Part shown: positions 48,255 to 60,898 of the stretch, piece after piece
Position numbering within the stretch: the stretch's first letter is position 1
How the letters are laid out: each line of letters starts with the position of its first letter
DNA from: Erpobdella octoculata
Taxonomy: Eukaryota > Annelida > Clitellata > Hirudinida > Erpobdellidae
Direction of reading: 5' to 3'
NCBI GenBank assembly: GCA_963978895.1
Contig: OZ022242.1
Location: 28,591,924 to 28,655,923, forward strand
Length of the DNA stretch: 64,000 bases
The notes under the pieces: generated by a model
The model's input: only the letters and a program-made list of their open reading frames with translations
The model's database searches: none
Told to the model about the DNA's origin: nothing
Position numbers and translations under genes: made by a program

Positions 48255-49904
48255 GGGGGCATACTATATCGGCCAAAAATAATTTGGCCATAAAAAATAC
48301 AAATCGGCCAAAATTTGGTGCAATTCGGCTGAAAATCATTTTTGAATTCGGACAAATGATAATTTATTTCGGCCAACAAATTTTTTTTCTTAATTTTTTT
48401 AAAATTTATTTGTGCGTTATGCAGGCCGTTAGTTGCGATGTTTGTAACAATTGTACACATCGGTAATGTGCTAAGGTTAAGCGAATTCAGAATTGAATTG
48501 CAAAAAATCTTAAGTGGTCGAGGTATGACAAATCATATATCATTGTAATCATCCACCTCGTTTGTTATTACTAAATACCGCAGGATCCTAAGGGAGAATC
48601 TTGAAGTTGGTAGGTCATTACTTTAGATTTTGAAAAAGCACTAATGAGGGCCATTTCCATCGTTTTTGAAAATGGTATTGAAATTAAAGGTTGCTCATTT
48701 CATTGGAGCCAATCTGTTTATAGAAAAATTCAGAGTGTGGATTTAGTCCAACAATATATGCAAAAAGATAATATGTATAAAAATTTGCGGAGAATTATTA
48801 GCCTTCCATTTTTACGGGCTAATAAAATTGAAGAAACTTTTAATAATTTGAAAGCCAGATCAAATGAATTGTTGGAACCAATACTGAATTACATTGACGA
48901 AACATGGTTGAGAAATCCAATGTGGCCTCCGCAGTCCGGGTCGTGCTATTGTCAGGACAAATAACGATTGTGAAAGTTAGCACGCACGCTAAATAAAAAA
49001 GCTGAATGCGCCAATTTGCCAATGTATAAATTAATAATGTGGCTTCAAAAAGAATCAAAAATGATAAATCTATCACTAAAACCATAGATATATATAACTA
49101 AAACTCTTGAGTGAAAAAAATGAACAGAATTTCAACAAGTAAAGATAAAAAATAATTTAAAAAAAAACTTTTATTTGCCATTTTATCTGAGTCAACAAAC
49201 TGAAATTTTTGAATCTAAAACAACCGTTACGCTCAATCTTGTTAATTATTTTGGACCTCTGGCGACTTATAAATAAACACCAGTACTGTTTAATTATATT
49301 AAACCACTGGCGATTTATACATAAACTACTTATTACAGTCGCTAGATGGCAGGAATTAATTTGATTTTATTAATTGCAATTGATTTAAGGCCTAATTCAT
49401 GTTGGAAACATTCAATTCATGTATTGTCATCCAGAATAAAGCTTTCCTGAAAATTTTAGAGCTCTAGGTGGTCGAAAAGTGGGTGAATTTTCGTTTCTAA
49501 GATTTGATCACCACGGGCAAACAAACAAACAAATAGAGAGAAAGTGAAGTTAAATAAAAGGGTTTAAAAAACAGCTCATATCCAGACAAAATAATTCAAA
49601 ATATGGGACGATTATGATGAAGGAATTATTGACACTGAATGTTTGCTAAGAAAATGTTCTCACACATATATTTTTGTTAAGATTTCTCATTTAAAAACGG
49701 TTTTTATTTTCAATAAATATAGAAATTTCTTTTTTGCGTGTTTTTTTTTTAAATTTGGCCGAATTATATTTCAATTTGGCCGAATTCAACTTTTTATAAA
49801 TCTCTATTGGCCGAATTATACCAACGAAAAAAATCGTTGGCAAAATTACATATTTTCTCTACCTAATTTGGCCGAATTATTTTTGGCAAATATTGTAGAG
49901 ACTC
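48255..49904 (+). mobile_element. Mutator-like element (MULE) with 9-bp target duplication
   Basis: Perfect 9-bp flanks CCTATTATA at 48246-48254 and 49905-49913. Ends GGGGGCATACTATATCGGCC and, reverse-complemented, GAGTCTCTACAATATTTGCC are inverted repeats with equal spacing, followed by identical AAAAATAATT. A 9-bp duplication is the MULE signature and agrees with the MULE transposase fragment inside. Additional GGCCGAATTAT-like repeats fill both subterminal regions. Length 1650 bp, shorter than autonomous MULEs. Confidence 0.85.
48634..48963 (+). pseudogene. MULE transposase fragment
   Basis: After a possible acceptor TTTAG the frame reads FEKALMRAISIVFENGIEIK then GCSFHWSQSVYRKIQSVDLV and continues to KIEETFNNLK before a stop. 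FEKA and GCxFHxxQ(S)xYRKIQ are the core motifs of the MULE transposase domain. The rest of the protein is not recognisable. Decayed or one exon of a longer gene. Confidence 0.8.
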
Positions 49905-50519
49905 CCTATTATAGCATTCAGTATTTCCTAACTTGAAGTATCCTATCCAGGTATATTTTAGGCTATTTATAGTCTGTGGTGTACCTATATGCATTAAATT
50001 GAGTTTGAAGGGGGTCTGTTTTAGAAGAATTGATCCACGTTTTCAACGTTTCAAGACAATCTAATCGGAAATGGAAATAGAGTTGCATAAAGATATAAAA
50101 AACATATTTGCAAATAATTAATTCTGAATTTAGCTGTGCTACATAAAAATAGAAAACAATGTATTTTGGTATATTTAACTATTTAACTCAGAAAACGCTT
50201 GCACAGCTTCACGCCAAGTATATTGACTTTGAGTAACTTCTACAGTTTGTTTGGGCGGCCAATTTGGCAGTATTTGGTAATAAGCTGCCAAATTTTTTTT
50301 CAATTACTTTCTTTATCTTTGAATTTCCCAGCAGCAAGAGTAATATTTTTTTTCTCGGTATATATAAAATGCTTAACAGAAAAGATGTGAAAGTGGTTAA
50401 GAGAGGAAGATCGAAGACCAGACTTAGGAGGATTTTTATTAAGTTAGTTAGGTAGAGTGGAGAAGAGCAGTTTTTAATTTTAAACATTTGTAAGCAAATT
50501 TTAAACACCACCCTATATT

Positions 50520-50835
50520 TTAAGATGTAGCCAGTGAAGAAGAACAAGAGATGGAGCTATCGAGTAGTATGCGGGGCTGCCAGCGGCGCCGTAAAACACT
50601 GCATACGCCGTTAGTCTTATCTGCATGTTGCCAACATTGTAAATCGCCTTTAAAGAACTCCGCCTCGCTAATTGCGAGCCAGTCCCAAGCCTGGATAAAG
50701 GAGGAGGGACAGTTAAAAGCATCAAACTTTGATCCATGACAGGAAGAACTTATGTGCTTCCTACATACAGCCAATTCAGTCTTAAAACACTTGGTGTAAA
50801 GGACTATAAACTATCATAACAACAACAAACAGCGC
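50520..50835 (+). mobile_element. SINE/LINE-tail-like repeat, copy 2
   Basis: From about 50662 it parallels 22502-22672 (CGCTAATTGCGAGCCAGTCC, CTTCCTACATACAGCC, GGACTATAAACTATCATAAC) and ends in AACAAC repeats. The GC-richer upstream part (GGGGCTGCCAGCGGCGCCGT) is absent from the other copy, which is probably 5' truncated. Confidence 0.55.
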
Positions 50836-51654
50836 CTTTAAAGCGGCTTCTGCTGCATACGGCGCTATATAAATTGTTGTCTAAAAAAACAAAAAAAAAA
50901 CAGACTTAAGAGAAGAGTTAGAAAAATTAGAATAGACATCAGCCCCGCAACTAGACGTCATGCTCTGGGGGCGAGCTATCTCTAAAGGAGGGCGAAATGA
51001 AAATGGCCAAAAAACCACTAAAATTATATCGGGAGTTGAAAAGACAATATAAATATTATATGTAAAACCAAGGTGCATCAGCAACACCCATAGTGTTTAT
51101 TATTTTTATGACTTCATTTTGGATTTGCTGGAATAGTTTATAAAAATAAATAAGAATAATCAATATTTATCGTAAATCTTTGCATTGCAGAATTAATTTT
51201 CTGTTTTGTTTTTTAATTTAAACACAATCTGTAATTTTATATAGGTACACTTCAAGCTTCTATTCTGATATTTTAGGTTTTTGAGGTTGGATAGGCCAAC
51301 TAGTGGGCCCCCTGAAGTGGTTTAACATGTATGGATAAACTACTTCCGGATAACCCCCTCTCCCGGTCATCAGCTATCAGTTTTTATACAGAAAAAATAA
51401 AAAAGTGGCTTTGAAAATATTTTGAAAAAAGCAGCTCCGACTAACCCCCCGGTCATCAGTTTTTTGGAGGAAAAATTAAAGAAAGGCTTTAAAACGTTTT
51501 AGATTTTTTTCAAATATAAGTGGGCCGTGAGAAAAAGTTGCATCCCAAGGTTTTACTGAGATGTTTGCAGTGATGCGTTAATAAGTTAACCGCATTGGAT
51601 ACAAAATACACTATATTGCAGGTGTGTTGATAGATACCCAACATTCCCAATTTT

Positions 51655-52286
51655 GTGACTATTCCTGAATACGCTGCTTTAGCCAGGTATGTACCAGAAT
51701 AACGGTTTACAGGCTTTTAAAGTTCAAAAAGGTACATAACTTAGAATTTTTCAGTAAGGAGGGAGGGCGAAATACGCTGCCTTATCTAGCTAAACACTAC
51801 ATAACAGGTTTATAAAGTTCAAAAAAGTAAATGTCTTAGAATTTTTCAGGGGGGGGCGAAATTCGCTGCCTTATCGAGCTATGAACTTGTATACAGGTTC
51901 GAAAAAATAGGTACGTATCTTAGAATATGGGGGGGGGGGGCGAAATCTGCTGCCTTATCTAGTTATGAACTTGTATAATGGTTAACAAGTTTGAAAAAGT
52001 AGGTACATATCATAGAATTTGGGGGGGGGCGAAATCCACTGCCTTATCCAGTTATGAACTTTCATAACAGTTTACATGTTTATAAAGTTCGAAGAAGTAG
52101 GTACATATCTTAGAATAGTGGGGGGCAAAATACGCTGTTTTATCCAGCTACATAACAGGTTTATAACGTTCAAAAAGTACATGTCTTAGAATTTTGCCTT
52201 ATCTAGTTATGAACTTGTATAATGGTTAACAAGTTTGAAAAAGTAGGTACATATCATAGAATTTGGGGGGGGGGGCGAAATCCACT
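51655..52286. repeat. Tandem array of about 90-110-bp units inside the outer hAT
   Basis: Units contain GGGGGGCGAAATNCGCTGCC, TTATCNAGCTATGAACTT, TAACAGGTTTATAAAGTT and GTAGGTACATATCTTAGAAT. Seven or more units are visible before the inner hAT, and two to three more follow it at 54222-54410. Unit length varies because the G tract and the middle part are indel-prone. Confidence 0.8.
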
Positions 52287-52294
52287 GCCTTATC

Positions 52295-54221
52295 CAGTGG
52301 CGTAGAAATAGGGGGGCGGACGGGGCAAATGCCCCAGGCGGCACTCAGGAGGGGGCGGCAAAATTGAAATCTTAAAAAAAGTGACTCGACATTTTTACAA
52401 AAATGGAGGAAAAACTTTAAAAGAGTCGAATTTTTCCACACAACTAAAATCATTCATCTTAGACTCACTGTATTCCATGCAAATACAGTTATTCAAACTA
52501 ATTTCCATGCTTATACACAGACATATAGAGAGTTTACGGCTGTTAACGCACTTTCTTTCATCATTATTAGAGAACGTTACAGCCACGCCCCATATTTACA
52601 CTCTCACATATGCCCACTATCAAACCAAGGATATCTAGAGTTAGCAGATGCTAACTCTAGATATCCTTATATCAAACCCACACAGACTATCTGTAAAAAC
52701 GCCTGCTTCATCTCGTGCAATAATCACATAATCACAGTTTGAATTTAGCAGGTGTCCATTCTGCCTGCCTTACTGCAAATGCTTCTACCTTCTTTGGCAC
52801 GGTTGAAAAAGTGTTTGTTTTTTTTTCAGCATCTACTCACAGATGGGACATCTTGAAGAATAATGTTACAGTGACTGTTAAACGTCTTTCCGATACTCGG
52901 TAGAGTGCAAGATATGGCGCTGTTGCTGTTCTTCATAGTAAATTAGAAAAAGTGATCAGAGCCGTGGAGGAACTCCGTGATGGCCAGTCAGAGAACATGG
53001 AGACAAGAGGTGATGCCGGGTGCTTTTTATCAGCTATTCTGACCTACAATTTCGTTGCGTATCTTCATTTCTGGGTGCGAGTACTGAATGAGATTAACGA
53101 CTCACCGAAGTACTTACAAACTCGTGGCCTAGGACTTGATGTCTGTGCATCTAAGATGCAGTCGCTCTTGTTTTTCCTGGCCGAAAAGAGAGATTCTGTT
53201 GTTTTAGAGGCTCATGCTGCAGCTGTTGCGTTTTGTGATGAAATGAATATTCCCATGGAAAGACGAATAAGGAAGAAGAAACGCTTGCCTGGAAAAGAGA
53301 CAACAGATATAGGACTGACTATGCAACAGGAAATGCGAATAGAACACTTTGAAGTGATGGATCGACTCACAGCCGAAATTTCCAGACGTACGCAAGAGCT
53401 CCGCAATCTTAACATTCACTTTGGCTTTCTGAAAGCAGCCTATTTTCTAGACGTAAATAATAATTCTGCCATGAAGGAGAATGTTAATTGTGTGACAAAT
53501 ATCTATACAGATGTGAATGCGACTGACTTGCTTCAAGAGATAAAACGATTTCGAAAACATGCAAAAAGCTTTTCCGGCATAACGGGAGAAGACGTTTCAC
53601 AGTTTGGATCTTGGGAGATGCTGCAGTGGATTGTGAAGTGGACTCTTATTGAATGCTTACTAAATCTCACTATTCTTCTTCGCATTTTCCTTACGATTGG
53701 TGTCTCCGTGGCAAGTTGCAAACGCAGCTTCTCTAAGCTAAAGCTTATAAAAACGTTTCTCCGATCAACCATGATTCAGAAGCGACTTACAAATTTGACT
53801 ATTCTTTCCATAGAAAAGGAAACTGCTGAAAACCTCGATGCTGATCAAATTTTTAGGGATTTTGCAGCCATTGAAACAAGAAAGATGTGATGCTGTACTC
53901 TTTAATTCCAGTATATAGAGTTCCTGTATACTATTCATGCTTACAATACTATGTACTTTGGTTTAATAACTTCTATTTGGCCAGTTAATAACCAATAAAA
54001 AAAGATTTATTGAATCATATAAAATATTAGAAGAAATTAGACAATTTGCGTGAAAATTGCTTGAAATGTTGCTAAACTTAAAAACGGAGTTACACCTGAC
54101 CTAATTGGTGCTAATGCACAGGCAGGATAGTTCCGGTGAAGATGCCGAGAAAATTCGTAAAAAATAGGGGCGGCATTTTTCTCCTTCGCCCCTAGTGAAA
54201 TATTAGATTACTACGCCACTG
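52295..54221 (+). mobile_element. Inner hAT element (ZMYM/TTF-type transposase)
   Basis: Ends CAGTGGCGTAG and CTACGCCACTG are perfect 11-bp inverted repeats; GCCTTATC flanks both sides (52287-52294, 54222-54229), a perfect 8-bp duplication. The target lies inside a unit of the outer element's tandem array, so this insertion is younger than the array. Subterminal GGGGCGG...GCCCC sequence occurs at both ends. It carries a nearly intact transposase frame. Confidence 0.9.
52829..53890 (+). pseudogene. hAT transposase (ZMYM1-like), one nonsense codon, N-terminus missing
   Basis: The frame reads FSASTHRWDILKNN, VTVTVKRLSDTR, then TAG at 52901-52903, then SARYGAVAVLHSKLEK and about 310 further residues to TGA at 53890. 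The stop stands exactly where this family has the Trp of its TRWSAR motif, so it is probably a TGG-to-TAG mutation. The C-terminus VASCKRSFSKLKLIKTFLRS followed by TMIQKRLTNLTILSIE is the hAT dimerisation domain. The TTF/BED-type zinc finger and the first part of the RNase H-like core are absent between the left end and this frame. It may have been a single-exon gene; as seen, it cannot make a full transposase without readthrough. Confidence 0.85.
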
Positions 54222-55183
54222 GCCTTATCCAGTTATGAACTTTTATAACAGTTTACAGGTTTATAAAGTTCGAAAAAGTAAGTACATATCTTAGAATTGG
54301 GGGGGGCGAAAAACGTTGTTTTATCCAGCTATTTACTTATGTAACGGTTAACAGGTTTATAAATTTCAAAAAACTACGTATCTTAAAATTTTCCAGGGGG
54401 GGCGAAATATCTTATAGGGAGGGCTTTGCCCTCCCTCGCCCCCCGTAGTTGCGGGGCTGATAGACATAAAGTCATCAGCATACATTTGATTATTGAGAGA
54501 GTTAGAAGATATAATATAAGTAAGTTCAGAAGTATATAGAATAAACAAATAATATTTAAGGCGCATCGATAGGGTGTTTGACCGCCCCCTTATATTTGCC
54601 ACTGGATCTATTAAATATTAAAGTAATCAGCATACTGATTTTACTCGACCAGTTATTATATTATTGACTTTTATTAAAGCCTAATTTGATTGGTCAAAAC
54701 TTTTTCGTAGCTGTAGGCTAGGCTTTGGGTACTCATTTTTGTCGCCTGTTACTGTGGCAACCGTTGTCACTGTTACCAAGTAGATGCTCAGGTCTAAGAA
54801 ATTGAATAATGTCGGCGTCTTTAAATAAAAAAAAACTTTCGACTCATAAATTTGCGCGTCCAAATCGGGTGAGCGGATATTAGTTTCATGCAATGAGACG
54901 TTGTAAATAAAAAATAAATAATTCATCATTAGAATGCATCAAATGATGAGGGACCATCACCAGCTTACCATAACTTGTGTTTGAAGTTAAGTAAATTGAA
55001 GGTAAGTACTAAAATTATTAATATTTATTAAAGCCATTTTTTGTCTTGACGTGTCTTTTTGTATTGATCAGTCACATTGTTATAACTGTTTGACTTTTCA
55101 AATTAACAAAATCGGGTGAGACATTACTCAGCAAGAGCACGATCAATAGTATATCTGATCATATAATAAATTCAACACAATAG

Positions 55184-55518
55184 AGTAAAGAAGATGAAAT
55201 TAACAGGATTGATGAAGAAAACCAAAAAATGTTGCAAAACATTTGTGAAATTCATAAAAGAGGAGGATTGGTTAATAGCTGGAATGAAACGTATTTCAAA
55301 AAATCGTAGGTTTCAATTTTCTATTTCAATAAACAAAAATTTACAGTTATAAACACTCTAATATTTTATTCAGTATGAACCAAAACAAAAGACTTTTAGA
55401 ATCATTAGTAATAGCAGAAGAAAATCAGAAGATTTTAAAGAAAATACTTGTTGCTCACTGCAGTTTGTCTCAGAAACAACAAATTAAAAGTTCAAGAAAC
55501 AAGAAAAGTGAGATGTAA
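55184..55518 (+). CDS. CFAP97-domain (CFAP97D-like) protein, last two exons
   Basis: CFAP97/Hemingway-type proteins are needed for sperm flagellum and cilium assembly. Two exons, 55184-55305 and 55374-55518 (TAA), join at TC|T to give an 88-residue C-terminal part. Motifs in order: INRIDEENQKMLQNICEIHK, NSWNETYFKKSMNQNKRLLE and IAEENQKILKKIL. This matches the family pattern of two Asn-rich helices (xIxxEN.x.LLxRI) joined by a W/Y-N-x(5)-KS-LN-x(2)-xR segment. The tail KSSRNKKSEM is short and basic. Upstream exons were not recognised between 54470 and 55183. Subfamily assignment is tentative. Confidence 0.7.
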
Positions 55519-57454
55519 CCAAATCACTTGAAATAAGAACAAGACTTAACAAAATTAAAATTTTACTTTTATAGCGAAATTTTGTCTCGTCTTCTAAATA
55601 TTCAAAACTTAGAAGTATTTTATGCAACTTGAAGAGTTTTTTGAAATATTTAATAACAAATTATTATTCATGAGGTATAAAATAACTAGAATGAATAAAT
55701 TTATTAACCTCTAATGGCTGTCAGTAACAACTTATTTTTTGCTAAAAGGTGATCACATAGCACTCACACCTAGCAGATGATATCATTACTTTTACATGCA
55801 TATATTTATTACTTTTACATGCATATATTTATTTACTACACAGTTGCTCTTCTCATTAAAAGAAAATTTGTGTTACATTTAAACAAAGTTTTCTAAATGA
55901 AAATTTGAAGCACCTCATGAATGATTCTTTTAATTGCATTTAAATTCCTTGTTAGATTGTTACAAATTACAAACATTCTTGTTCTCTTAATTTTAAAGTA
56001 AGAAATTGTAACTTGAGGTTTCATTAATGGTTTTTCATCTCTCAACAAGAGGGAAAACAATCACTGAAATAAATCGCATTTCCAATCTGTTTCACTTAAA
56101 CTGGCAATAATAACGTACCGTTGCTATAATAAATTACTCTACTGAAATTTATTAGTTAAAATTTAACACTATTTTAGAAACAAATGCAGCAGATTTGAGG
56201 AATTAACCCAAATTTAATAAGCATTCTTATTTTACTCAGATCCAAATATTTTAAGTTAAAGTTCACCTGTTAATCGGCAGTAAAAACAATAAAATGCCAA
56301 TAGCTCTGGCAAGCACAGGGAGGTGCTCAAACAGACTGTCCTTGATGTTGGTGCAACTCAGAGAGCAAAAGAAAATTAAGATTTAGAGCAGATGTCAGAT
56401 TGGAGGTTTCAGAGAAATACTCGATACTCCATTAATTTATAAACCAACTGTAAACAAAAGATGCACAGGCAAAAGCAAAAATGACTGAATATACATAATA
56501 AAGCTCTAATTTATCCCAAGCAGATGCAAGTCATGGCTGGGATTTCAAGATTTTCTGGCCAAACTTTTACAAATAAACATAAGATAGTCCAAAGAATCTT
56601 CCCATACAACTGAACTTGAATATTCAACTTAAAAATAAACAGAAGCACAAACTCAAAGGTTTTTAACTCCAACTTCTTTAAAAGCTTGTAACCCGATTCA
56701 ATCTTTGTCATTATTTTTTAAATATGCAATAAAAAATTATTGTCATTTCTATGTAGTTTAATTTATTTACAAATGATTAACTTAAGCAGACACAAAATCA
56801 AAACAAAAGTTTTCAACAAACAGTCACAAAACGAACATTTGTTTGTTCATTTATTCAGAAACAATCAATATGACCTGAGATGAAAATAATTCCTACTTTT
56901 CCACAAGCAACAAGAAAGCAGACGACACGTGCAGTGAAAATTGCATCACTGCAGAGCCATTCACAAGACGGCTTATCATCAAATAATTTTAACTGATATT
57001 CATTTATTTATATATTTAGTAAACAAATGCAGAGACAGTGAAATTGAGATAGGTTTTTGGTTACTGAGTTCAAAAACAACAAAGTGTGCTAACCTTGCTA
57101 AACCAATCAAAATTTTAATAGTAGTAGACAAAGCTTTGTACAGGCAAACGAGAAGGATATCATCTAGTGATATATGAAGCAAAATATGGAAACAAATGCA
57201 ACAACTAGATACGAAGGCATCAAAATGACCTAACACCCCACAACGTTCACCGTCCACTCTTTGTACTTTACAATGCAAAATGTTAAAAAAAAATCTTTTC
57301 AAAGAATTTTATAAAAATAAAACCAAACTTTCAATATCCCAAAACAAAATCAAAGCCATCCAAAACTTTTCGGAACCAATTTCCATTCTCTTTTACCTAG
57401 TCGAGAGGCAAGCACACTCAAACAGATTATTTGAGCAAGCACAAGCAACTTTAA
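55519..57454. other. Intergenic DNA between CFAP97-like gene and AMMECR1
   Basis: AT-rich, no transposon or coding segment recognised. It must hold both 3' UTRs, since the two genes converge. Confidence 0.4.
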
Positions 57455-57965
<511 letters not shown>

Positions 57966-58847
57966 CTGAAATAAATTCAATAATAATCATTTGAATAATA
58001 ATGATAAATTTCAGGTTGAATTAGCATGTTTTTAACTTTTGCCTTCATTAAATAACATTTTTTTATTATAATTGTAAATATTTAATTCCTTCTTGTGATA
58101 TAATGTTTAACAAAAACACTTAAATATATACACGTCTGGGGAATATTTGATAATTAAAAAACAAGCTTTTAAAAATCCATCAGTTGCCATTTTGTATTTA
58201 GGTTTATCCTGCAATTAATTTTTTTAAATCAAAAGCTTACTAATTTAATAAAATAATTTTTCGAATTAAAAAAAAAACTAAATCTTCATTAACTTCAACA
58301 TTAAAGTTCAACTTGGTGAGTTGATTTAAAATTCAAAAACTTAAATAACTGTTTATCTAATTGATTTGTAATGACCTGAAAGGCATTCACCAGCATATAT
58401 TATAAACAAATTATTAATAACTTGAATTATTATCATGTGATTTTCATTAATTTTGATTATCATAACCACAGGGCATTTAACATGGCAGAAGGGATTCACC
58501 TTGGCCTCCAGTGATAAAAATTTAGTACTTTATTTTCATGTACTTTAATGCTCTCTCCATAAATCTCAGAATAAGTCCCAAGTTTTTTTAAAATAAAGAT
58601 AAAAAAAATATAACAGAAATAAAAAACTCCATTTATTAACAATATTTTCTCACTTTTTCTCTTTCGTTCTTTACAATTTTCTTTTTCATTCTATCTCATT
58701 CTCTCTGAGGTTGAACATTCCTTATAAAAGTTTGATATTCCCATTTTTACTTAAATTATTTATCTCTCTCTATCTTTCTCATCTAACAAAGCTTTTGTTT
58801 CTTTTTACTAGTCTTATATTAACTTGCTTTGTCAGGTTAATTGGACT
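57966..58847. other. AMMECR1 intron DNA
   Basis: AT-rich, no recognisable repeat except CT-rich words at 58640-58800. Confidence 0.4.
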
Positions 58848-59235
58848 GACACACACACACACATATATATATATATATCTTTGAGACATTCTCTAAGAAA
58901 TACAATTCGCCATTTGGCAGAAACAACTTTTTGAGCCAAATTCTCAACTTTTCGGTATAAAATCGCAGGTCTCATTAATAAGATATAGAGAGCCTCTTTA
59001 ATCTTCAGCCGGAAAGAGTCGGTTTCACTTCTTAAAATCGAAACACCTTCTTCAAGTTTTTTGCGTGTTAGCTTTTTCAAATGAATACACTCATAATGAT
59101 TAAGAATACTCCAGAACTGGAGATGCATCGTGAGTCTCCTTGACAACGTAGCGATTAATAAACAGTTTGATTTCTAATATAACACAGCGAAAGCAAAAAA
59201 TTGATTGTATATTCCAATAGTATAAATGTTATAGT
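58848..59235 (-). mobile_element. Penelope-like element, deleted and partly inverted copy
   Basis: A CA/TA microsatellite (58848-58879) is followed by CTTTGAGACATTCTC, the same 3' end as the copy at 23869. The match continues to about 58965, jumps to sequence equivalent to 24428-24612 (the GIY-YIG region, in the same orientation), then at about 59153 turns into the reverse orientation (GATTAATAAACAGTTTGAT, TTCTAATATAACAC...), equivalent to parts of 24166-24427 inverted. The copy lies in an AMMECR1 intron. Confidence 0.8.
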
Positions 59236-59337
59236 CTCAGTTTGAATTTAATGAACAGATCTGTATAACTTAGCGAGCACCCTAGTCTTATCATAAGACT
59301 AGTTTTTAACAAGTTATTTATTTATTTTTTTTAATTT

Positions 59338-59496
59338 TGAATATCTCTGAAACTGTAATTGAGAGATTTGTTACGGGGATCGTGCGGCAATTGGTTAACA
59401 TATGAAATAATTTTGTTTCTTTTTTAATATCCCTGAAACTGTAATTGAGAGATTTGTTAAAGGGATCGTGCCGCAATTGGTTAACATACGAAATAA
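59338..59496. repeat. Tandem duplication, two units of about 89 bp
   Basis: CTGAAACTGTAATTGAGAGA, GATCGTG(C)(G/C)GCAATTGGT and TTAACATA(T/C)GAAATAA appear twice in order with few differences. Confidence 0.85.
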
Positions 59497-59499
59497 ATA

Positions 59500-60492
59500 T
59501 CTATATGGGTTTTCCTATCCGGGTTTGCATCATGAAAGTCAATGTTTTGTCTCTCTCATGACCAGTTTAGATTTTCAATGTAATGAAACTTCAAGGTTTT
59601 CCATGATGGGGAATGTTCAATAACCAAAATTCAAATTATGTAAAACCTCATGATTGTGCTAGTGTAGCTGGCTAAAACTTTGTGTGTCATTTTCTTAATT
59701 TTGTCTAATGTCAAATTGTAACTATTTCTCAGTTCTATTTCCATTCTAATAATTTTATTCTAATCAGTGATGCAACAAAAAATCAGTGATATTTACCAAG
59801 AACATTGTGAAGAAAATGATATATATGACTTTGATGTTTTTCATCAAAACAACATTTTTGTGACTGACAATGGGCAAACATTAAATCTGCATTAAATATA
59901 ATCATTAAAAACTAATTTTTGGCTTTGCCCATGATATTAATTTTGTCATAACTCTTACAGAATTCTAGAAAAACATTGAGCATAGCTAAGTCATGACAAA
60001 TTAGTAATTTCACTCCTTGTTCATTGATTTAAACTTAACCAATAGAGTATAGCAGAAACAACATGATAATATTTATTATTTGACAGTCCCACATATAATA
60101 ATGAGTAAATACATAATTTTTATATTTATGACAAGATAAAGAATTATGAGTGAAAGATTATTAAAAACTTTAAAAAAACATTTTTTTAAATTTTGAAAAG
60201 TTCGAGAGGGTTTTGATATGATAAATAGCTAATTTGATGACACAAAGTGCTACTAACATTTTGTTCATCCAATGTCAGATTGATCAAAGTTTTGAAATAA
60301 CCCATTCATTATATTTCTTTACTAGATTGCTGAATAAAATGGTAGCTGGTTGTACCAAAAATCAAATGCACAATCTACAGGAGCCATTTAGGCTTGCTAA
60401 CCAGTTAGGTAACTTGATAGCAAAGAGCAAACACAATCTTGCAACAGAGATGCGAAGCACTGGTATTTTCTCAATTATCGCTCTTACCCCAT
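59500..60492. other. Noncoding DNA before the LTR element
   Basis: AT-rich. An open frame at 60234-60617 runs into the LTR and resembles nothing I recognise. No other element is seen. Confidence 0.4.
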
Positions 60493-60889
60493 TGTCACGC
60501 CCGCGTAAACGCAGGTGCGTGCCTGGATCTAACTTTGGGATTTCCGGCGCAGGCGGTGCATCGGGTATTGCACAACGTTGCGTGTTTGGATTGTTGCGCG
60601 AATATTTGAACGTTTAAGCCTGTAGCCTGTAGCCTGGAGGGCTTGTATTTATAAGGCTGTCGCGAACTACTTCGGCCCTTCTTCTTGTTCCTGCTTCTTG
60701 TTCGCCATTGTTCGCCATTGCTTGATCGAAGTTGAAACTGTTTTTTGTATCTGTCGCGTCGTTTGATAAAGTTTTCGAACTGTACTCGTTAATAAAACAT
60801 CTAATACTGTTAAAGAGTGTCTTAAACTTTATTTAGACTCAAATTTTCTCCAGCAATATCGACGACTTCGCAAAGGCGGAATCGTCACA
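60493..60889 (+). repeat. 5' LTR of a Ty3/Gypsy-type retrotransposon
   Basis: Begins TGTCACGCC and ends CGTCACA (TG...CA), 397 bp. It holds a TATA-like TATTTATAA (60646-60654) and AATAAA (60791-60796), in the order expected for U3-R. The 3' LTR lies beyond the window, so the ends rest on the TG/CA rule and the adjoining primer site rather than on a pairwise match. Confidence 0.75.
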
Positions 60890-60898
60890 TTGCATTTT

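Larger units (their letters stand above)
50940..54459. mobile_element. Outer hAT-like element made of tandem repeats, interrupted by another hAT
   Basis: Termini CAGCCCCGCAACTA and TAGTTGCGGGGCTG are perfect 14-bp inverted repeats, and the flanking ATAGACAT (50932-50939 and 54460-54467) is a perfect 8-bp duplication. Without the inner element (52295-54221) and its duplicated target it is about 1585 bp. The interior is mostly a tandem array and has no coding sequence, so it is non-autonomous. The termini resemble those of the element at 28860-29597. Confidence 0.88.

Noticed and set aside
60234..60617. 127-residue frame before the LTR element
   Set aside because: Crosses the LTR boundary at 60493 and has no family resemblance.
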